A stretch of DNA of 64,000 bases from Rhodovulum sulfidophilum (GCA_003241785.1 QFPW01000001.1:1-64000); one strand, 5' to 3'. Counted from the first letter of the stretch, positions 1 through 8,389 are shown. Notes: a model not told the origin generated them from the letters alone. Made by a program: numbers and translations.

Positions 1-70
1 CAACCGGCTCGACGAGCTCCTGCCTTGGAACTGGGTACCAACCACGGAAGCCCACGCCGAGGCCGCCTAA
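1..70 (+). pseudogene. C-terminal end of an IS66-family transposase (partial at window edge)
   Basis: The reading frame that begins at base 2 gives NRLDELLPWNWVPTTE and a short tail, then stops at TAA (68-70). A terminal 'R-x-DELLPW' block is characteristic of the extreme C-terminus of IS66-type (TnpC) DDE transposases. Only the tail lies in the window, so it cannot be said whether the element is intact upstream. The call rests on about 22 residues plus the terminus-like sequence that follows, so it is moderate. Typed as pseudogene only because it is incomplete here. Confidence 0.6.
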
Positions 71-73
71 ACC

Positions 74-98
74 GACGCGGTGCCAATCGGCCGGTTAC
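74..98 (+). mobile_element. Probable right terminus (inverted repeat) of the IS66-like element
   Basis: Just after the transposase stop the sequence ends in CGGCCGGTTAC (88-98). Read from outside inward this is GTAACCGGCCG. IS66-family termini usually begin with GTAA, so base 98 is the likely last base of the element and the next 8 bases (99-106) would be the target duplication. The left end is outside the window, so neither the repeat nor the duplication can be confirmed here. Confidence 0.45.
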
Positions 99-334
99 AG
101 AACATCCGCAGAGCTGACGAGATCGGCCGCGCTGGGCGATAGATGGCGAAACCACGTTTTTGGCGATTGAACGAAAAAATCCAATGTTTTCAGAAGTGCT
201 GTTTTTTGACGGTGTGGCTGACGGTATAGTGTCACGTCAGGATTTTTTTAACGAGTAAAATCAATTAGTTGTGGCGTCAGGAGATAATCGAGTGGAATGA
301 CCCCCGCGCCCAGGCGCGCCTGACGGAGACCGAG
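99..334. other. AT-rich spacer between the IS end and the MaoC gene
   Basis: No gene is seen. The middle (165-270) is much more AT-rich than the rest of the window. It contains an inverted repeat CTGACG (218-223) / CGTCAG (235-240) with TATAGT between the arms. The 8-mer CGTCAGGA occurs at 235-242 and again at 275-282. This could be a regulatory region for the MaoC gene or sequence brought in next to the insertion. Confidence 0.4.
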
Positions 335-781
335 ATGCCGGAGCCGCTCTACCTCGAGGATCTCACGGTCGGGCGCAGGTTCGAGAGCGGCTCCCATCCG
401 CTCACGGCGGAGGCGATCAAGGCCTTCGCCGCCGAATTCGATCCGCAGCCCTTCCATCTCGACGAGGAGGCGGCGGCGGCGAGCTTCTTCGGCGGGCTCG
501 CCGCCAGTGGCTGGCACGTCGCCTGTTTCACGATGCGGCTCTTGGTGACCGAGACCCTGCCGATCGCGGGCGGGCTGATCGGCGCGGGTGTCGAGATCGA
601 CTGGCCGCGGCCGACGCGCCCCGGCGAGGTGCTGCGCGTGGTCGCCGAGGTTGTTGAGATCCGCCCCTCCCGCTCGAAACCCGATCGGGGCATCGCGCTG
701 GTCCGGAGCGAGACGATCAACGCCCGGGGCGAGCCGGCGATGATCATGACCTCGAAGATGCTGGTCTTCCGCCGGCCGTGA
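335..781 (+). CDS. MaoC-like (hot-dog fold) dehydratase
   Basis: Encodes 148 residues with the MaoC/R-hydratase pattern: an N-terminal 'YLEDLTVGRRFESGSHPLTAEAI' segment, then 'AAEFDPQPFHLDEEAA', which holds the Asp and His of the hydratase motif, and 'FGGLAASGWHVA'. Family members hydrate enoyl-CoA thioesters; the substrate cannot be told from the sequence. The start at 335 was chosen because GGAG lies 7 bases upstream and the protein then begins like its relatives; a TTG at 269 would add 22 unlikely residues. The gene stands alone between the IS remnant and a tRNA. Confidence 0.85.
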   Translation: MPEPLYLEDLTVGRRFESGSHPLTAEAIKAFAAEFDPQPFHLDEEAAAASFFGGLAASGWHVACFTMRLLVTETLPIAGGLIGAGVEIDWPRPTRPGEVLRVVAEVVEIRPSRSKPDRGIALVRSETINARGEPAMIMTSKMLVFRRP

Positions 782-841
782 GGCTTCCCCGCCGCGCCGA
801 GGTTGACCGGCCGCCCTCCGCGCGGCTAAGCAGTCCCGGAC

Positions 842-917
842 GGTCCCGTAGCTCAGCGGATAGAGCAACCGCCTCCTAAGCGGTAGGTCGGTGGTTCAAG
901 TCCACCCGGGATCGCCA
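842..917 (+). tRNA. tRNA-Arg (anticodon CCT)
   Basis: A cloverleaf folds fully: acceptor GGTCCCG (842-848) with CGGGATC (907-913, one G-T pair), D stem GCTC/GAGC, anticodon stem ACCGC/GCGGT around loop CTCCTAA, T stem GGTGG/CCACC with TTCAAGT loop, discriminator G914 and an encoded CCA (915-917). The CCT anticodon reads AGG. tRNA-Arg genes are common integration sites, but no integrase or direct repeat of the 3' end is visible here. Confidence 0.96.
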
Positions 918-935
918 ATCTCGCACGGCGGCTTC

Positions 936-957
936 GTAGGGCGGACCTCGGTCCGCC
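936..957. repeat. Dispersed palindrome, family B, copy 1
   Basis: GTAG tail followed by GGCGGAC-CTCG-GTCCGCC (arms 940-946 and 951-957). The same arms recur, in inverted orientation and with the CTA tail, at 26833-26853. It sits between the tRNA and the convergent end of the fucose operon and could act as a terminator hairpin. Confidence 0.7.
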
Positions 958-962
958 ATCCC

Positions 963-1736
963 TCACCCCTCGCGGATACCGATCGCCCGGTCGAGATGGA
1001 CGTAGCCGCCGTCCGGGAACAGCCATTGCCCAGTCATGTGGCTCGCTCGCTCCGACAGGAGAAACGCGCAGAGGTCGCCGATCTCGCGCGGGGTGGTCAT
1101 CCGCTTCCCGAGGGGGATCCGCGCCGCGATCTCCGCCACCGCGCCCTCCGGATCGGGCAGCGTGTCGAGCCAGCGGCGGTAGAGCGGCGTCATCACCTCG
1201 GCGACCACGATCGCGTTGACCCGCACGCCGGCGTCGAGGAACTCGACCGCCCATTCGCGCGTCAGCCCGAGCTGCGCCGCCTTCGCCGCGACATAGGCCG
1301 AGGTGCCGCCCTGCCCGGTCAGCGCGGTCTTGGAACTGATGTTGGCGATCGCCCCCCGCGTGGCGCGCAGGTCCCCAGCCAAGAGATGCGCCATCGTGTA
1401 ATAGTGCAGCAGGTTCTGGTCCAGGCTCGCCCGGAAGACATCCGGCCCGGCGTCGAGCCCGACGCCGTCATTCGCGCCCGCGTTGTTCACGAGCCCATGG
1501 ATCGCGCCATACCGCGCCCGGACCGTCTCGACCGCCGCGCGGCAGGCGGCGTCGTCCGAGAGCTCGACGCGGACGAAACCGGCGCCGACGCGCGCCAGCC
1601 AGCCGGGATCGGGCTCGCGCCGCGCGAGGATGACCGGCCGCGCCCCTTCCTCGGCCAGCACCTCGACGATCCCGGCGCCGATCCCCGAGCCGCCCCCCGT
1701 CACCACCACCACCCGCCCGGCGAGACCGAGGTCCAT
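963..1736 (-). CDS. SDR-family L-fucose dehydrogenase (predicted)
   Basis: A 257-residue short-chain dehydrogenase/reductase. It has the nucleotide motif TGGGSGIG (13-20), NNAG (85-88), Ser134/135 and the catalytic Y148-x3-K152. The N-terminus 'MDLGLAGRVVVVTGGGSGIG' resembles the L-fucose (sugar) 1-dehydrogenases found beside fuconate dehydratases in Burkholderia-type pathways, which oxidise L-fucose to L-fucono-1,5-lactone with NAD(P). It is the last gene of the minus-strand operon. Its ATG overlaps the stop of the dehydratase gene in TGATG, so it is probably translationally coupled. A second SDR lies at 8412; the two roles were assigned by family resemblance and could be swapped. Confidence 0.8.
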   Translation of the reverse strand: MDLGLAGRVVVVTGGGSGIGAGIVEVLAEEGARPVILARREPDPGWLARVGAGFVRVELSDDAACRAAVETVRARYGAIHGLVNNAGANDGVGLDAGPDVFRASLDQNLLHYYTMAHLLAGDLRATRGAIANISSKTALTGQGGTSAYVAAKAAQLGLTREWAVEFLDAGVRVNAIVVAEVMTPLYRRWLDTLPDPEGAVAEIAARIPLGKRMTTPREIGDLCAFLLSERASHMTGQWLFPDGGYVHLDRAIGIREG

Positions 1737-3061
1737 CACATCCCCCGGAACCGGTAATCCTCGAGGCTCGCGGGCTTCATCTCGATCGAGAAGCCGGGTG
1801 CCTCGGGCGGCATGTAGGCGGCGTTCCGGATCACACAGGGCTCGCGGAAATGCTCGTGCAGGTGGTCGACGTATTCGATCACCCGTCCCTCCCGCGTGCC
1901 GGCGATACAGAGATAGTCGATCATCGACATGTGCTGCACGTATTCGCAGAGCCCGACGCCGCCGGCGTGCGGGCAGACCTTCAGCCCGTATTTCGCCGCC
2001 ATCAGCATCACGACCAGCACCTCGTTCAGCCCGCCGAGGCGGCAGGCGTCGATCTGCACCACGTCGATCGCGCCCCGCATGATGAACTGCTTGAAGAGGA
2101 TGCGGTTCTGGCACATCTCGCCGGTGGCGACCTCGACCGGCGCCACGCCCTCGCGGATCTTGCGGTGCCCCTCGACGTCGTCGGGACTGGTCGGTTCCTC
2201 GATGAACCAGGGGGTCACGAAGGCGAGTTCCCGCACCCAGTCGATCGCCTGCTCGACCTCCCAGACCTGGTTGGCGTCGATCATCAGCTTCACGTCCGGC
2301 CCGACCGCGTCGCGCGCGATGGTGAGGCGGCGGATATCGTCCTCCAGATCGCGGCCGACCTTCATCTTGATGTGGCGGAAGCCCGCGTCGACCGCCTCGC
2401 GGCAGAGCCGCCGCAGCTTCGCGTCGTCATAGCCGAGCCAGCCCGCCGAGGTGGTGTAGCAGGGATAGCCCTCGGCCCGCAGCGTCGCGATCCGCTCCGC
2501 CTTGCCCTCGGCCTGCCTCGTCAGGAAGTCGAGCGCCCAGTCCGGCGTGACGCAATCGGTCAGGTAGCGGAAATCGAGGCAGCGGAGCAGTTCCTCCGGG
2601 CCCATTTCAGCGACGAGGAGCCAGACCGGCTTGCCGACCGCCTTGGCCCAGAGATCCCAGGCGGCGTTGACCACCGCGCCGGTCGCGAGATGGATCGCGC
2701 CCTTGTCCGGGCCGATCCAGCGCAGCTGGCTGTCGCCGGTCACATGCCGCCAGAACCGGCCCATGTCGGCCGCGATCCAGGCGAGGTCGAGGCCGACCAT
2801 CAGCGGCCGCAGGGCCTCGATCGCCGCGACGCAGATCTCGTTGCCGCGGCCAATGGTGAAGGTGAGGCCATGCCCCTCGATCCCGGCGTCGGTCTCGAGG
2901 ATCACATAGGCGGCTGAGTAATCCGGATCGGGGTTCATCGCATCCGAGCCGTCGAGGTGCCGGCTGGTCGGAAAGCGCACATCGACCGTGCGCAGGCCGG
3001 TGACCTTGATCGCGGCGAGATCGACGCCCGCCGACAGGGGCGCGGTCGCGGTGTCGGTCAT
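1736..3061 (-). CDS. fucD: L-fuconate dehydratase (enolase superfamily)
   Basis: A 441-residue mandelate-racemase/enolase-superfamily protein of the usual FucD length. It starts the domain with 'VDVRFPTSRHLDGSDAMNPDPDYSAAYV', a hallmark of L-fuconate dehydratases. The catalytic set is visible: KxK (K232, K234), metal ligands D262, E288 and E315, and the Asp-His dyad D338/H365. It removes water from L-fuconate to give 2-keto-3-deoxy-L-fuconate. Its ATG overlaps the TGA of the upstream FAH-family gene (ATGA), and its own TGA overlaps the next ATG. Confidence 0.93.
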   Translation of the reverse strand: MTDTATAPLSAGVDLAAIKVTGLRTVDVRFPTSRHLDGSDAMNPDPDYSAAYVILETDAGIEGHGLTFTIGRGNEICVAAIEALRPLMVGLDLAWIAADMGRFWRHVTGDSQLRWIGPDKGAIHLATGAVVNAAWDLWAKAVGKPVWLLVAEMGPEELLRCLDFRYLTDCVTPDWALDFLTRQAEGKAERIATLRAEGYPCYTTSAGWLGYDDAKLRRLCREAVDAGFRHIKMKVGRDLEDDIRRLTIARDAVGPDVKLMIDANQVWEVEQAIDWVRELAFVTPWFIEEPTSPDDVEGHRKIREGVAPVEVATGEMCQNRILFKQFIMRGAIDVVQIDACRLGGLNEVLVVMLMAAKYGLKVCPHAGGVGLCEYVQHMSMIDYLCIAGTREGRVIEYVDHLHEHFREPCVIRNAAYMPPEAPGFSIEMKPASLEDYRFRGM

Positions 3062-3900
3062 GCCCGCACCACCTTCTGCGTCTGCGCGCCGAGATTCTCG
3101 ATACCGAGCCGCATCACCTCGCCGCCCTTGAGGAACACCGGCGGCTTCATCCCGAGCCCGACGCCCGGCGGGGTGCCGGTCGAGATCACGTCGCCCGGCT
3201 GGAGCGAGAGGAAGCGCGAGAGATAGGCGATGATCTCGGGCACCTTGAAGATCATCGTCGCGGTGGAGCCGTCCTGATAGCGCCGGCCGTCTACTTCGAG
3301 CCACATTGCGAGGTTGTCGATGTCGCCCGCGGAATCCGGCGTGACGAGCCAGGGGCCGATCGGCCCGAAAGTGTCGCAGCCCTTGCCCTTGTCCCAGGTG
3401 CCGCCGCGCTCGATCTGCCATTCGCGCTCGGAGACGTCGTTAACCACGCAGTAGCCCGCGACATGGGAAAGCGCGTCGGCCTCCTCGATGTAGCGGCCGC
3501 CCTTGCCGATCACGACGCCGAGCTCGACTTCCCAGTCGGTCTTGGTCGAGCCGCGCGGGATCTCGACGTCGTCGTCCGGGCCGCAGATCGCCGAGGTCCA
3601 TTTGTTGAAGACGATCGGCTCCTCCGGGATCGCCGCGCCGGTCTCGGCGGCGTGGTCGGCGTAGTTGAGGCCGATGCAGATGAACTTGCCGACCCGCCCG
3701 ACGCAGGGGCCGATCCGGGGGCTTCCCTCGACCAGCGGCAGCCCCTCGGGATCGAGCGCCGCCAGCGTGGCGAGGCCCTCGGGCGTCAGCGCCGCGCCCG
3801 CGATATCCGTCACATGGGCCGAGAGGTCGCGGATCGCGCCGGTCGCGTCCAGCATCCCCGGCCGTTCCTCGCCCGGCAGGCCGTAGCGCAGCAGTCTCAT
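3058..3900 (-). CDS. FAH-family hydrolase, predicted 2,4-diketo-3-deoxy-L-fuconate hydrolase
   Basis: 280 residues with the fumarylacetoacetate-hydrolase fold: 'GKFICIGLNYADHAAETGAAIPEEP', 'KTDWEVELGVVIGKGG' with the metal-binding Glu residues, 'YCVVNDVSERE' with the Asp ligand, and 'ISTGTPPGVG'. In the Xanthomonas-type L-fucose pathway an enzyme of this family cleaves 2,4-diketo-3-deoxy-L-fuconate to pyruvate and L-lactate, which fits the neighbours. The start at 3900 has GAGGTGAAG just upstream. An in-frame extension to 4059 would run through the palindromic repeats and is not credible. Confidence 0.85.
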   Translation of the reverse strand: MRLLRYGLPGEERPGMLDATGAIRDLSAHVTDIAGAALTPEGLATLAALDPEGLPLVEGSPRIGPCVGRVGKFICIGLNYADHAAETGAAIPEEPIVFNKWTSAICGPDDDVEIPRGSTKTDWEVELGVVIGKGGRYIEEADALSHVAGYCVVNDVSEREWQIERGGTWDKGKGCDTFGPIGPWLVTPDSAGDIDNLAMWLEVDGRRYQDGSTATMIFKVPEIIAYLSRFLSLQPGDVISTGTPPGVGLGMKPPVFLKGGEVMRLGIENLGAQTQKVVRA

Positions 3901-3947
3901 CTCTTCACCTCGTTCCCCGCCGCGCGGGGATGTTCCATGCCGGCGAT

Positions 3948-3972
3948 GGTGGGCGAAATCGCCCACCCTACG
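3948..3972 (+). repeat. Dispersed palindrome, family A, copy 1
   Basis: GGTGGGCGA-AA-TCGCCCACC (3948-3967) followed by CTACG. With copy 2 at 4021-4045 it forms a head-to-head pair, a REP/BIME-like layout, between the binding-protein gene and the hydrolase gene of the fucose operon. A stable hairpin here could lower expression of the downstream enzyme genes relative to the binding protein or protect the upstream mRNA. Confidence 0.75.
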
Positions 3973-4020
3973 CGCTCCGGGCGCCGGGCCGGTGGCAACC
4001 CACCACCAACCCGCGCGACC

Positions 4021-4045
4021 CGTAGGGTGGGCGATACCGCCCACC
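4021..4045 (-). repeat. Dispersed palindrome, family A, copy 2
   Basis: CGTAG followed by GGTGGGCG-ATAC-CGCCCACC (4026-4045), inverted relative to copy 1. A third copy is at 11819-11843. Confidence 0.75.
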
Positions 4046-4051
4046 AACCCG

Positions 4052-4987
4052 TCAGTCATAGAGAACCGCCGCGATCTCCGGATCGTCGATGTTGGTCTTG
4101 TCGTACCAGAAGAAGCCGGTATCGATGTTCTTCTCGACCGGCTCGCCCTTCGCCGCCGCGACCGCCGCCTTCACCGTCTCGTAGCCGATGCCGACCGGGT
4201 TCTGGGTGATCGCGCCCGCCATCAGCCCGTCGCGGATCGCGTCCTTCTGCGCCTTCCCCGAATCGTAGCCGACCACGACCACGCCGGTGACGCCCGATTC
4301 CCGCACGCCGTTGACGACGCCGATCGCCGACCCCTCGTTGGTGCCGAAGATGCCCTTGATCCCGGGATGCGCGGTCAGGATCGCCTTGGTGATCTCGGTC
4401 GACTGCAGATGGTCGCCGCCGCCGTATTCGATATCGACGATCTCGACGTTCGGATGCGCCTCCTTCATCCGGTTGACGAAGCCGTCGCGCCGGTCGACGC
4501 CGGTGCGCGAGGTCTGGTCGTGCGCCACGACCGCGACGGGCCCCGCGTCGCCGATCAGCGCGGCCATCTTGTCGGCGGCGAGCGCGGCGGCGGCGAGGTT
4601 GTCGGTCGAGGCGGTCGCGACCGGGATGTCGCTGTCGACTCCGGAGTCGAAGGCGATCACCGGGATGTTGGCCTCCTGCGCCTGCTTCAGGAGCGGGATC
4701 GCCGCCTGGCTGTCGAGCGCGGCGAAGCCGATCGCGACCGGCTTCTTCGCCAGCGCCGCGGCCAGCATGTCGATCTGCTTGTCGACCTGGGTCTCGTTGT
4801 CCGGCCCCTCGAAGGTGACCTCGACGCCGTATTCCGCCCCGGCCTTGTCGGCGCCGGCCTTCACCGCCTGCCAGAACTGGTGCTGGAACCCCTTCGAGAT
4901 CAGCGGAATGTACATATCCTGCGCGAAGGCGCCGGAGGCGAGCGAGAGCGCCGCGGCGGCGCCGAGCAAGGCACGTCTTGTGAACAT
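4052..4987 (-). CDS. Sugar ABC transporter substrate-binding protein (predicted L-fucose)
   Basis: 311 residues of the periplasmic-binding-protein type 1 (RbsB-like, CUT2) family. A signal peptide 'MFTRRALLGAAAALSLASGAFA' ends in an AxA-like site after about residue 22. The mature part shows 'IPLISKGFQHQFWQAVKAGADKAG', 'VTFEGPDNETQVDKQIDML' and 'GIFGTNEGSAIGVVNGV'. It would capture the sugar in the periplasm for the permease and ATPase encoded upstream. The specificity for fucose is inferred from the operon. The start at 4987 has a good GAGGATATC ribosome site. Confidence 0.9.
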   Translation of the reverse strand: MFTRRALLGAAAALSLASGAFAQDMYIPLISKGFQHQFWQAVKAGADKAGAEYGVEVTFEGPDNETQVDKQIDMLAAALAKKPVAIGFAALDSQAAIPLLKQAQEANIPVIAFDSGVDSDIPVATASTDNLAAAALAADKMAALIGDAGPVAVVAHDQTSRTGVDRRDGFVNRMKEAHPNVEIVDIEYGGGDHLQSTEITKAILTAHPGIKGIFGTNEGSAIGVVNGVRESGVTGVVVVGYDSGKAQKDAIRDGLMAGAITQNPVGIGYETVKAAVAAAKGEPVEKNIDTGFFWYDKTNIDDPEIAAVLYD

Positions 4988-5035
4988 GATATCCTCCCTG
5001 GTTTTCACGTTCTTCTTCTTGTTCTTTCCGTCGCC

Positions 5036-6037
5036 TCAGCCCGCCGCCCCGCGGCGGAGCTGGTCGGCGTAGACCGCGGCGATGATGATGATCCCCGTCA
5101 CCACCGTCTGCCATTCGGGCGCGACCGACATGACGCGAAGCCCGTTGGTCAGCACCGCCATGATGAGCGCGCCGATCAGCGTGCCGAGCACCGAGCCGCG
5201 CCCGCCCGAGAGCGAGGTGCCGCCGATCACCACGGCGGCGATCGCCTCGAGCTCGTAGCCGAGGCCGAGCGCCGGCTGCGCCGAGTTGAGCCGGCTCGCG
5301 ATCAGGAGCCCGGCGATGCCGCAGATGCCGCCGGCGAGCGCGTAGATCGCCATCTTCCAGCCGTCGGCGTTGACGCCCGAGAGCCGCACCGCCTCCTCGT
5401 TCGAGCCGAGCGCGAAGGTGTAGCGGCCGAGCACGGTGCGCCCGAGGATCCAGGCGACCGCGCCCGCGACGCAGAAGAGCACGAGCACGCCGTTCGGCAC
5501 CGGGAAGGCCGGTATGAGCGCGCCTATGAGCGAGCCCTGCGAGATGAGCGTGAAGCCCGGCGTGTCGTTGAAATAGATCGGCTTCGTCTCGGTCACGATC
5601 AGCGACAGGCCCTTCAGCACCAGCATCATGCCGAGTGTCGCGATGAAGGGCGGGATCTTCGCCTTGGCGACCAGCGTGCCGGAAACGAGCCCGCAGAAGG
5701 TGCCGGTGGCGATCGCGGTCAGCACGCCGAGCGGCAGCGGCAGCCCGGCCCAGGTCAGCACCGTGCCGGTCATCACCGCGCAGAAGGTCATCAGCGTGCC
5801 GATCGAGAGGTCGATGCCGCCGGTGATGATGATGAGCGTCACCCCGACCGCCAGCACGCCGTTGACCGAGGCGGCCTGCAGGATCGCCATGATGTTCGAG
5901 AGCTGGAAGAAGTTCGGGCTCGCGAGCGAGAAGCCCGCGACCAGGACGATGAGGCTCGCGAAGGCGAGCAGCTTCTGCTGCGCGCCGCCCCTCGGGCGCG
6001 CGCTCCGCGTGCCGGCACTGGCCGTGGTATCGCTCAT
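5036..6037 (-). CDS. Sugar ABC transporter permease (RbsC-like)
   Basis: 333 residues, inner-membrane permease of the CUT2 branch. 'MAILQAASVNGVLAVGVTLIIITGGIDLSIGTLM' is the typical RbsC/AraH core, and the conserved 'GIAGLLIASRLNSAQP...GYELEAIAAVVIGGTSLSGGRGSVLGTLIGALIM' coupling region follows. Hydrophobic segments fill most of the protein. AGGAGG lies 7 bases upstream of the ATG. It partners with the ATPase at 6051 and the binding protein at 4052. Confidence 0.93.
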   Translation of the reverse strand: MSDTTASAGTRSARPRGGAQQKLLAFASLIVLVAGFSLASPNFFQLSNIMAILQAASVNGVLAVGVTLIIITGGIDLSIGTLMTFCAVMTGTVLTWAGLPLPLGVLTAIATGTFCGLVSGTLVAKAKIPPFIATLGMMLVLKGLSLIVTETKPIYFNDTPGFTLISQGSLIGALIPAFPVPNGVLVLFCVAGAVAWILGRTVLGRYTFALGSNEEAVRLSGVNADGWKMAIYALAGGICGIAGLLIASRLNSAQPALGLGYELEAIAAVVIGGTSLSGGRGSVLGTLIGALIMAVLTNGLRVMSVAPEWQTVVTGIIIIAAVYADQLRRGAAG

Positions 6038-6050
6038 CGCGCCGCCTCCT

Positions 6051-7556
6051 CTACGCGCCCACCAGGTCTTCGCGCCGGGTCGCGAGCTCCATGATCTCTT
6101 CCTGCCGCGCGCCGCCGGGCAGGATCCCGGTCAGGCGGCCCTCGCACATCACCGCGATCCGGTGGCTGAGCCGGAGCACCTCGGGCAGCTCGCTCGAGAT
6201 GACGATGATCGCCTTGCCCTGCCCCGCGAGTTCGCCGAGCAGCCGGTAGATCTCCGCCTTGGCGCCGACGTCGATGCCGCGCGTCGGCTCGTCGAAGATC
6301 AGGATGTCGCAATCGCGCAGCAGCCATTTGGCGATCACGACCTTCTGCTGGTTGCCGCCCGAGAGCAGCCGCGCCTCGCGCCGGTCGTCGGGCGTGCGGA
6401 TCCGGAGCGTCGCGACATAGTCCCGCGCGGCCCGGCCGAGCCCGCCCTCGTCGATCCGGCCCAGCCGATCGGAGAAGCGGTCCATGCTCGCGAGGCCGAT
6501 GTTCGCCCGCACGTCGAGCCCGAGCGCGAGGCCGAACTGCTTGCGGTCCTCGGAGAGATAGCCGATCCCCGCGCGCACCGCGTCGACCGGCGTCCGGATC
6601 GTCACCGGCCGGCCGTGGACGCGGATCTCGCCCCGGTCGCAGGGCTCGGCGCCGAAGATCGCGCGCGCGAGCTCGGTCCGCCCGGCGCCCATCAGCCCGG
6701 CGAAGCCGAGGATCTCGCCCCGCCGGAGCGCGAAGGAGATGTCGCGGAGCTCGGTCCCGCGCGAGAGGCCGCGCACCTCGAGCGCCGTCTCCGCCGCGCC
6801 GAGGTCCGGCGTCACCGCGCCGACCTCGGTCAGCTCGCGCCCGACCATCATCCGGATCACCGTCGGCATCGGCGTGCCCGCCGCCTCGACCGTGCCCACG
6901 GTCGCGCCGTCGCGCATCACCGTCACCCGGTCGGAGATGCGCCGGATCTCGTCCATCTTGTGGCTGATGTAGATGATCCCGACGCCCTCGGCGCGCAGCC
7001 CGCGGATGATGGTGAAGAGCTCGGCGATCTCGGCGTCGTTCAGCGCGGCCGTCGGCTCGTCCATGATGAGGATGCGCGAGCGGTTCGACAGCGCCTTGGC
7101 GATCTCGACCATCTGCTGGCGCGCGATCGTGAGCCCGCCGACCGGCGCGCGCGGGTCCATGCGCAGGTTCATGGCCCCGAAGATCGCCTCGGCGTCGGCG
7201 TTGAGCCGCGCCTCGTCGATCCGGCCGAAGGAGAGCCGGGGCTCGCGCCCGATCCAGATGTTCTGCGCCACGGTGAGGTCGCGCATCAGCGCGAGCTCCT
7301 GATGGATGATGCCGATCCCGAGGTCCCGCGCCGCCTTCGGCGTCGGCAGCGCCACCTCGGCGCCGTCGATCAGGATGCGTCCGGCGTCGGGCTGGTAGCC
7401 CCCCGAGAGGCATTTCATCAGCGTCGACTTGCCCGCGCCGTTCTCGCCCATCAGCGCGTGGACCTCGCCGGCGCGGAGGTCGAAATCGACGGCGCGCAGC
7501 GCGTGCACGCCGGGGAAGCGCTTGTCGATCGCCTCCATCCGGACAAGCCCGGTCAT
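6051..7556 (-). CDS. Sugar ABC transporter ATP-binding protein (RbsA-like, two NBDs)
   Basis: 501 residues with tandem nucleotide-binding domains. NBD1 has Walker A GENGAGKST (about 38-46) and Walker B 'ILIMDEPTAAL', but its signature reads LTIARQQ instead of LSxGQQQ. NBD2 has the degenerate P-loop GLMGAGRTEL and an intact signature LLSGGNQQKV, as usual in CUT2 ATPases. It powers uptake through the adjacent permease. The ATG overlaps the stop of the lactonase gene (ATGA). A longer open frame upstream exists but lacks homology. Confidence 0.93.
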   Translation of the reverse strand: MTGLVRMEAIDKRFPGVHALRAVDFDLRAGEVHALMGENGAGKSTLMKCLSGGYQPDAGRILIDGAEVALPTPKAARDLGIGIIHQELALMRDLTVAQNIWIGREPRLSFGRIDEARLNADAEAIFGAMNLRMDPRAPVGGLTIARQQMVEIAKALSNRSRILIMDEPTAALNDAEIAELFTIIRGLRAEGVGIIYISHKMDEIRRISDRVTVMRDGATVGTVEAAGTPMPTVIRMMVGRELTEVGAVTPDLGAAETALEVRGLSRGTELRDISFALRRGEILGFAGLMGAGRTELARAIFGAEPCDRGEIRVHGRPVTIRTPVDAVRAGIGYLSEDRKQFGLALGLDVRANIGLASMDRFSDRLGRIDEGGLGRAARDYVATLRIRTPDDRREARLLSGGNQQKVVIAKWLLRDCDILIFDEPTRGIDVGAKAEIYRLLGELAGQGKAIIVISSELPEVLRLSHRIAVMCEGRLTGILPGGARQEEIMELATRREDLVGA

Positions 7557-8389
7557 GCCACCGCCTCCGCGCCGACGCCGTAGAACCGCGCCGCGTTGCC
7601 GCCGACGATCGCCACCCGCTCCCCGGCCGAAAGCTCGGCGATCAGGCCGCGCGTCAGCGCCTCCCACTCGGCGTAGGGCGCCGCGAGCGTCAGCACCGGC
7701 CAGTCGCTGCCCCAGATCAGCCGCTCCGGCCCGAACCAGTCGAGGAGCCGCGCCACGATCGGCCGCAGCGCGCGCGCGGGATCGGCGCGGTCGTCGGGGG
7801 AAAGCTCGGTCAGGAGACCGGAGAGCTTGCACCGTACGTGGGGGAAGGCCGCGAGCGCGCGCATCCCCGCCTCCCAGCCCTCGGTGAGGCCGGGCTTGGC
7901 CGCGTGGTCGATCACCAGCGGCAGGTCGGGATTGCGCGCGGCGAAGCGCGCCAGCACGCCGAGATGCCGCTCGGTGACCAGCGCGTCGAAACAGAGCCCG
8001 AGGTCGCGGAGGGTCCGGAGCGCGGAGGGGCGCGGCGCCTCCTCGAGCCAGCCGGTCGCCGCGATGTCCTGCAGCATCGGGCGCACGCCCTTGAAGGCCG
8101 GATTCGCCGCCCGGGCCACCAGCACCGCCTCGGCGCCGGGATCGGCGAGATCGACCCAGCCGACCACGCCGGCGATCCGGGGCTCGCCCGCCGCGAGGCC
8201 GAGCAGGAAGTCGGTCTCGCCGAGCGTCGGCGCCGCCTGGACCACGATCGCCTGTCCGGCCCCCGGATAATCCGCCGGCAGGAAGTCGCGCCGGATCGGC
8301 GCCAGCGGGCCGCCGGTCCCGGCGAGCCAGCCGTAATCGCCCCGGGAAAGCCGCCAGAAGTGGCAGTGCGCGTCGATCGCCGGCGTCAT
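7553..8389 (-). CDS. Amidohydrolase-2 family protein, predicted L-fucono-1,5-lactonase
   Basis: 278 residues of the TIM-barrel amidohydrolase family (COG3618 type). It begins 'MTPAIDAHCHFW' with metal ligands H8 and H10, has 'LVIDHAAKP' and 'LIWGSDWPV' with the late Asp, and resembles the lactonases that open L-fuconolactone, galactonolactone or rhamnonolactone. Next to a fuconate dehydratase it most likely converts L-fucono-1,5-lactone to L-fuconate. GGGGAGGG precedes the ATG. Confidence 0.87.
   Translation of the reverse strand: MTPAIDAHCHFWRLSRGDYGWLAGTGGPLAPIRRDFLPADYPGAGQAIVVQAAPTLGETDFLLGLAAGEPRIAGVVGWVDLADPGAEAVLVARAANPAFKGVRPMLQDIAATGWLEEAPRPSALRTLRDLGLCFDALVTERHLGVLARFAARNPDLPLVIDHAAKPGLTEGWEAGMRALAAFPHVRCKLSGLLTELSPDDRADPARALRPIVARLLDWFGPERLIWGSDWPVLTLAAPYAEWEALTRGLIAELSAGERVAIVGGNAARFYGVGAEAVA

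Noticed and set aside
206..230. TTGACG (206-211) and TATAGT (225-230) as a sigma70 promoter
   Set aside because: The spacer is only 13 bases, too short for a normal promoter.
842..917. tRNA-Arg as the attachment site of an integrated element
   Set aside because: No integrase gene and no repeat of the tRNA 3' end occur in the window.
963..2114. A single fused protein joining the SDR and part of the dehydratase frame
   Set aside because: The SDR has its own ATG at 1736 in a TGATG overlap, and the extra N-terminus is out of frame with the dehydratase.
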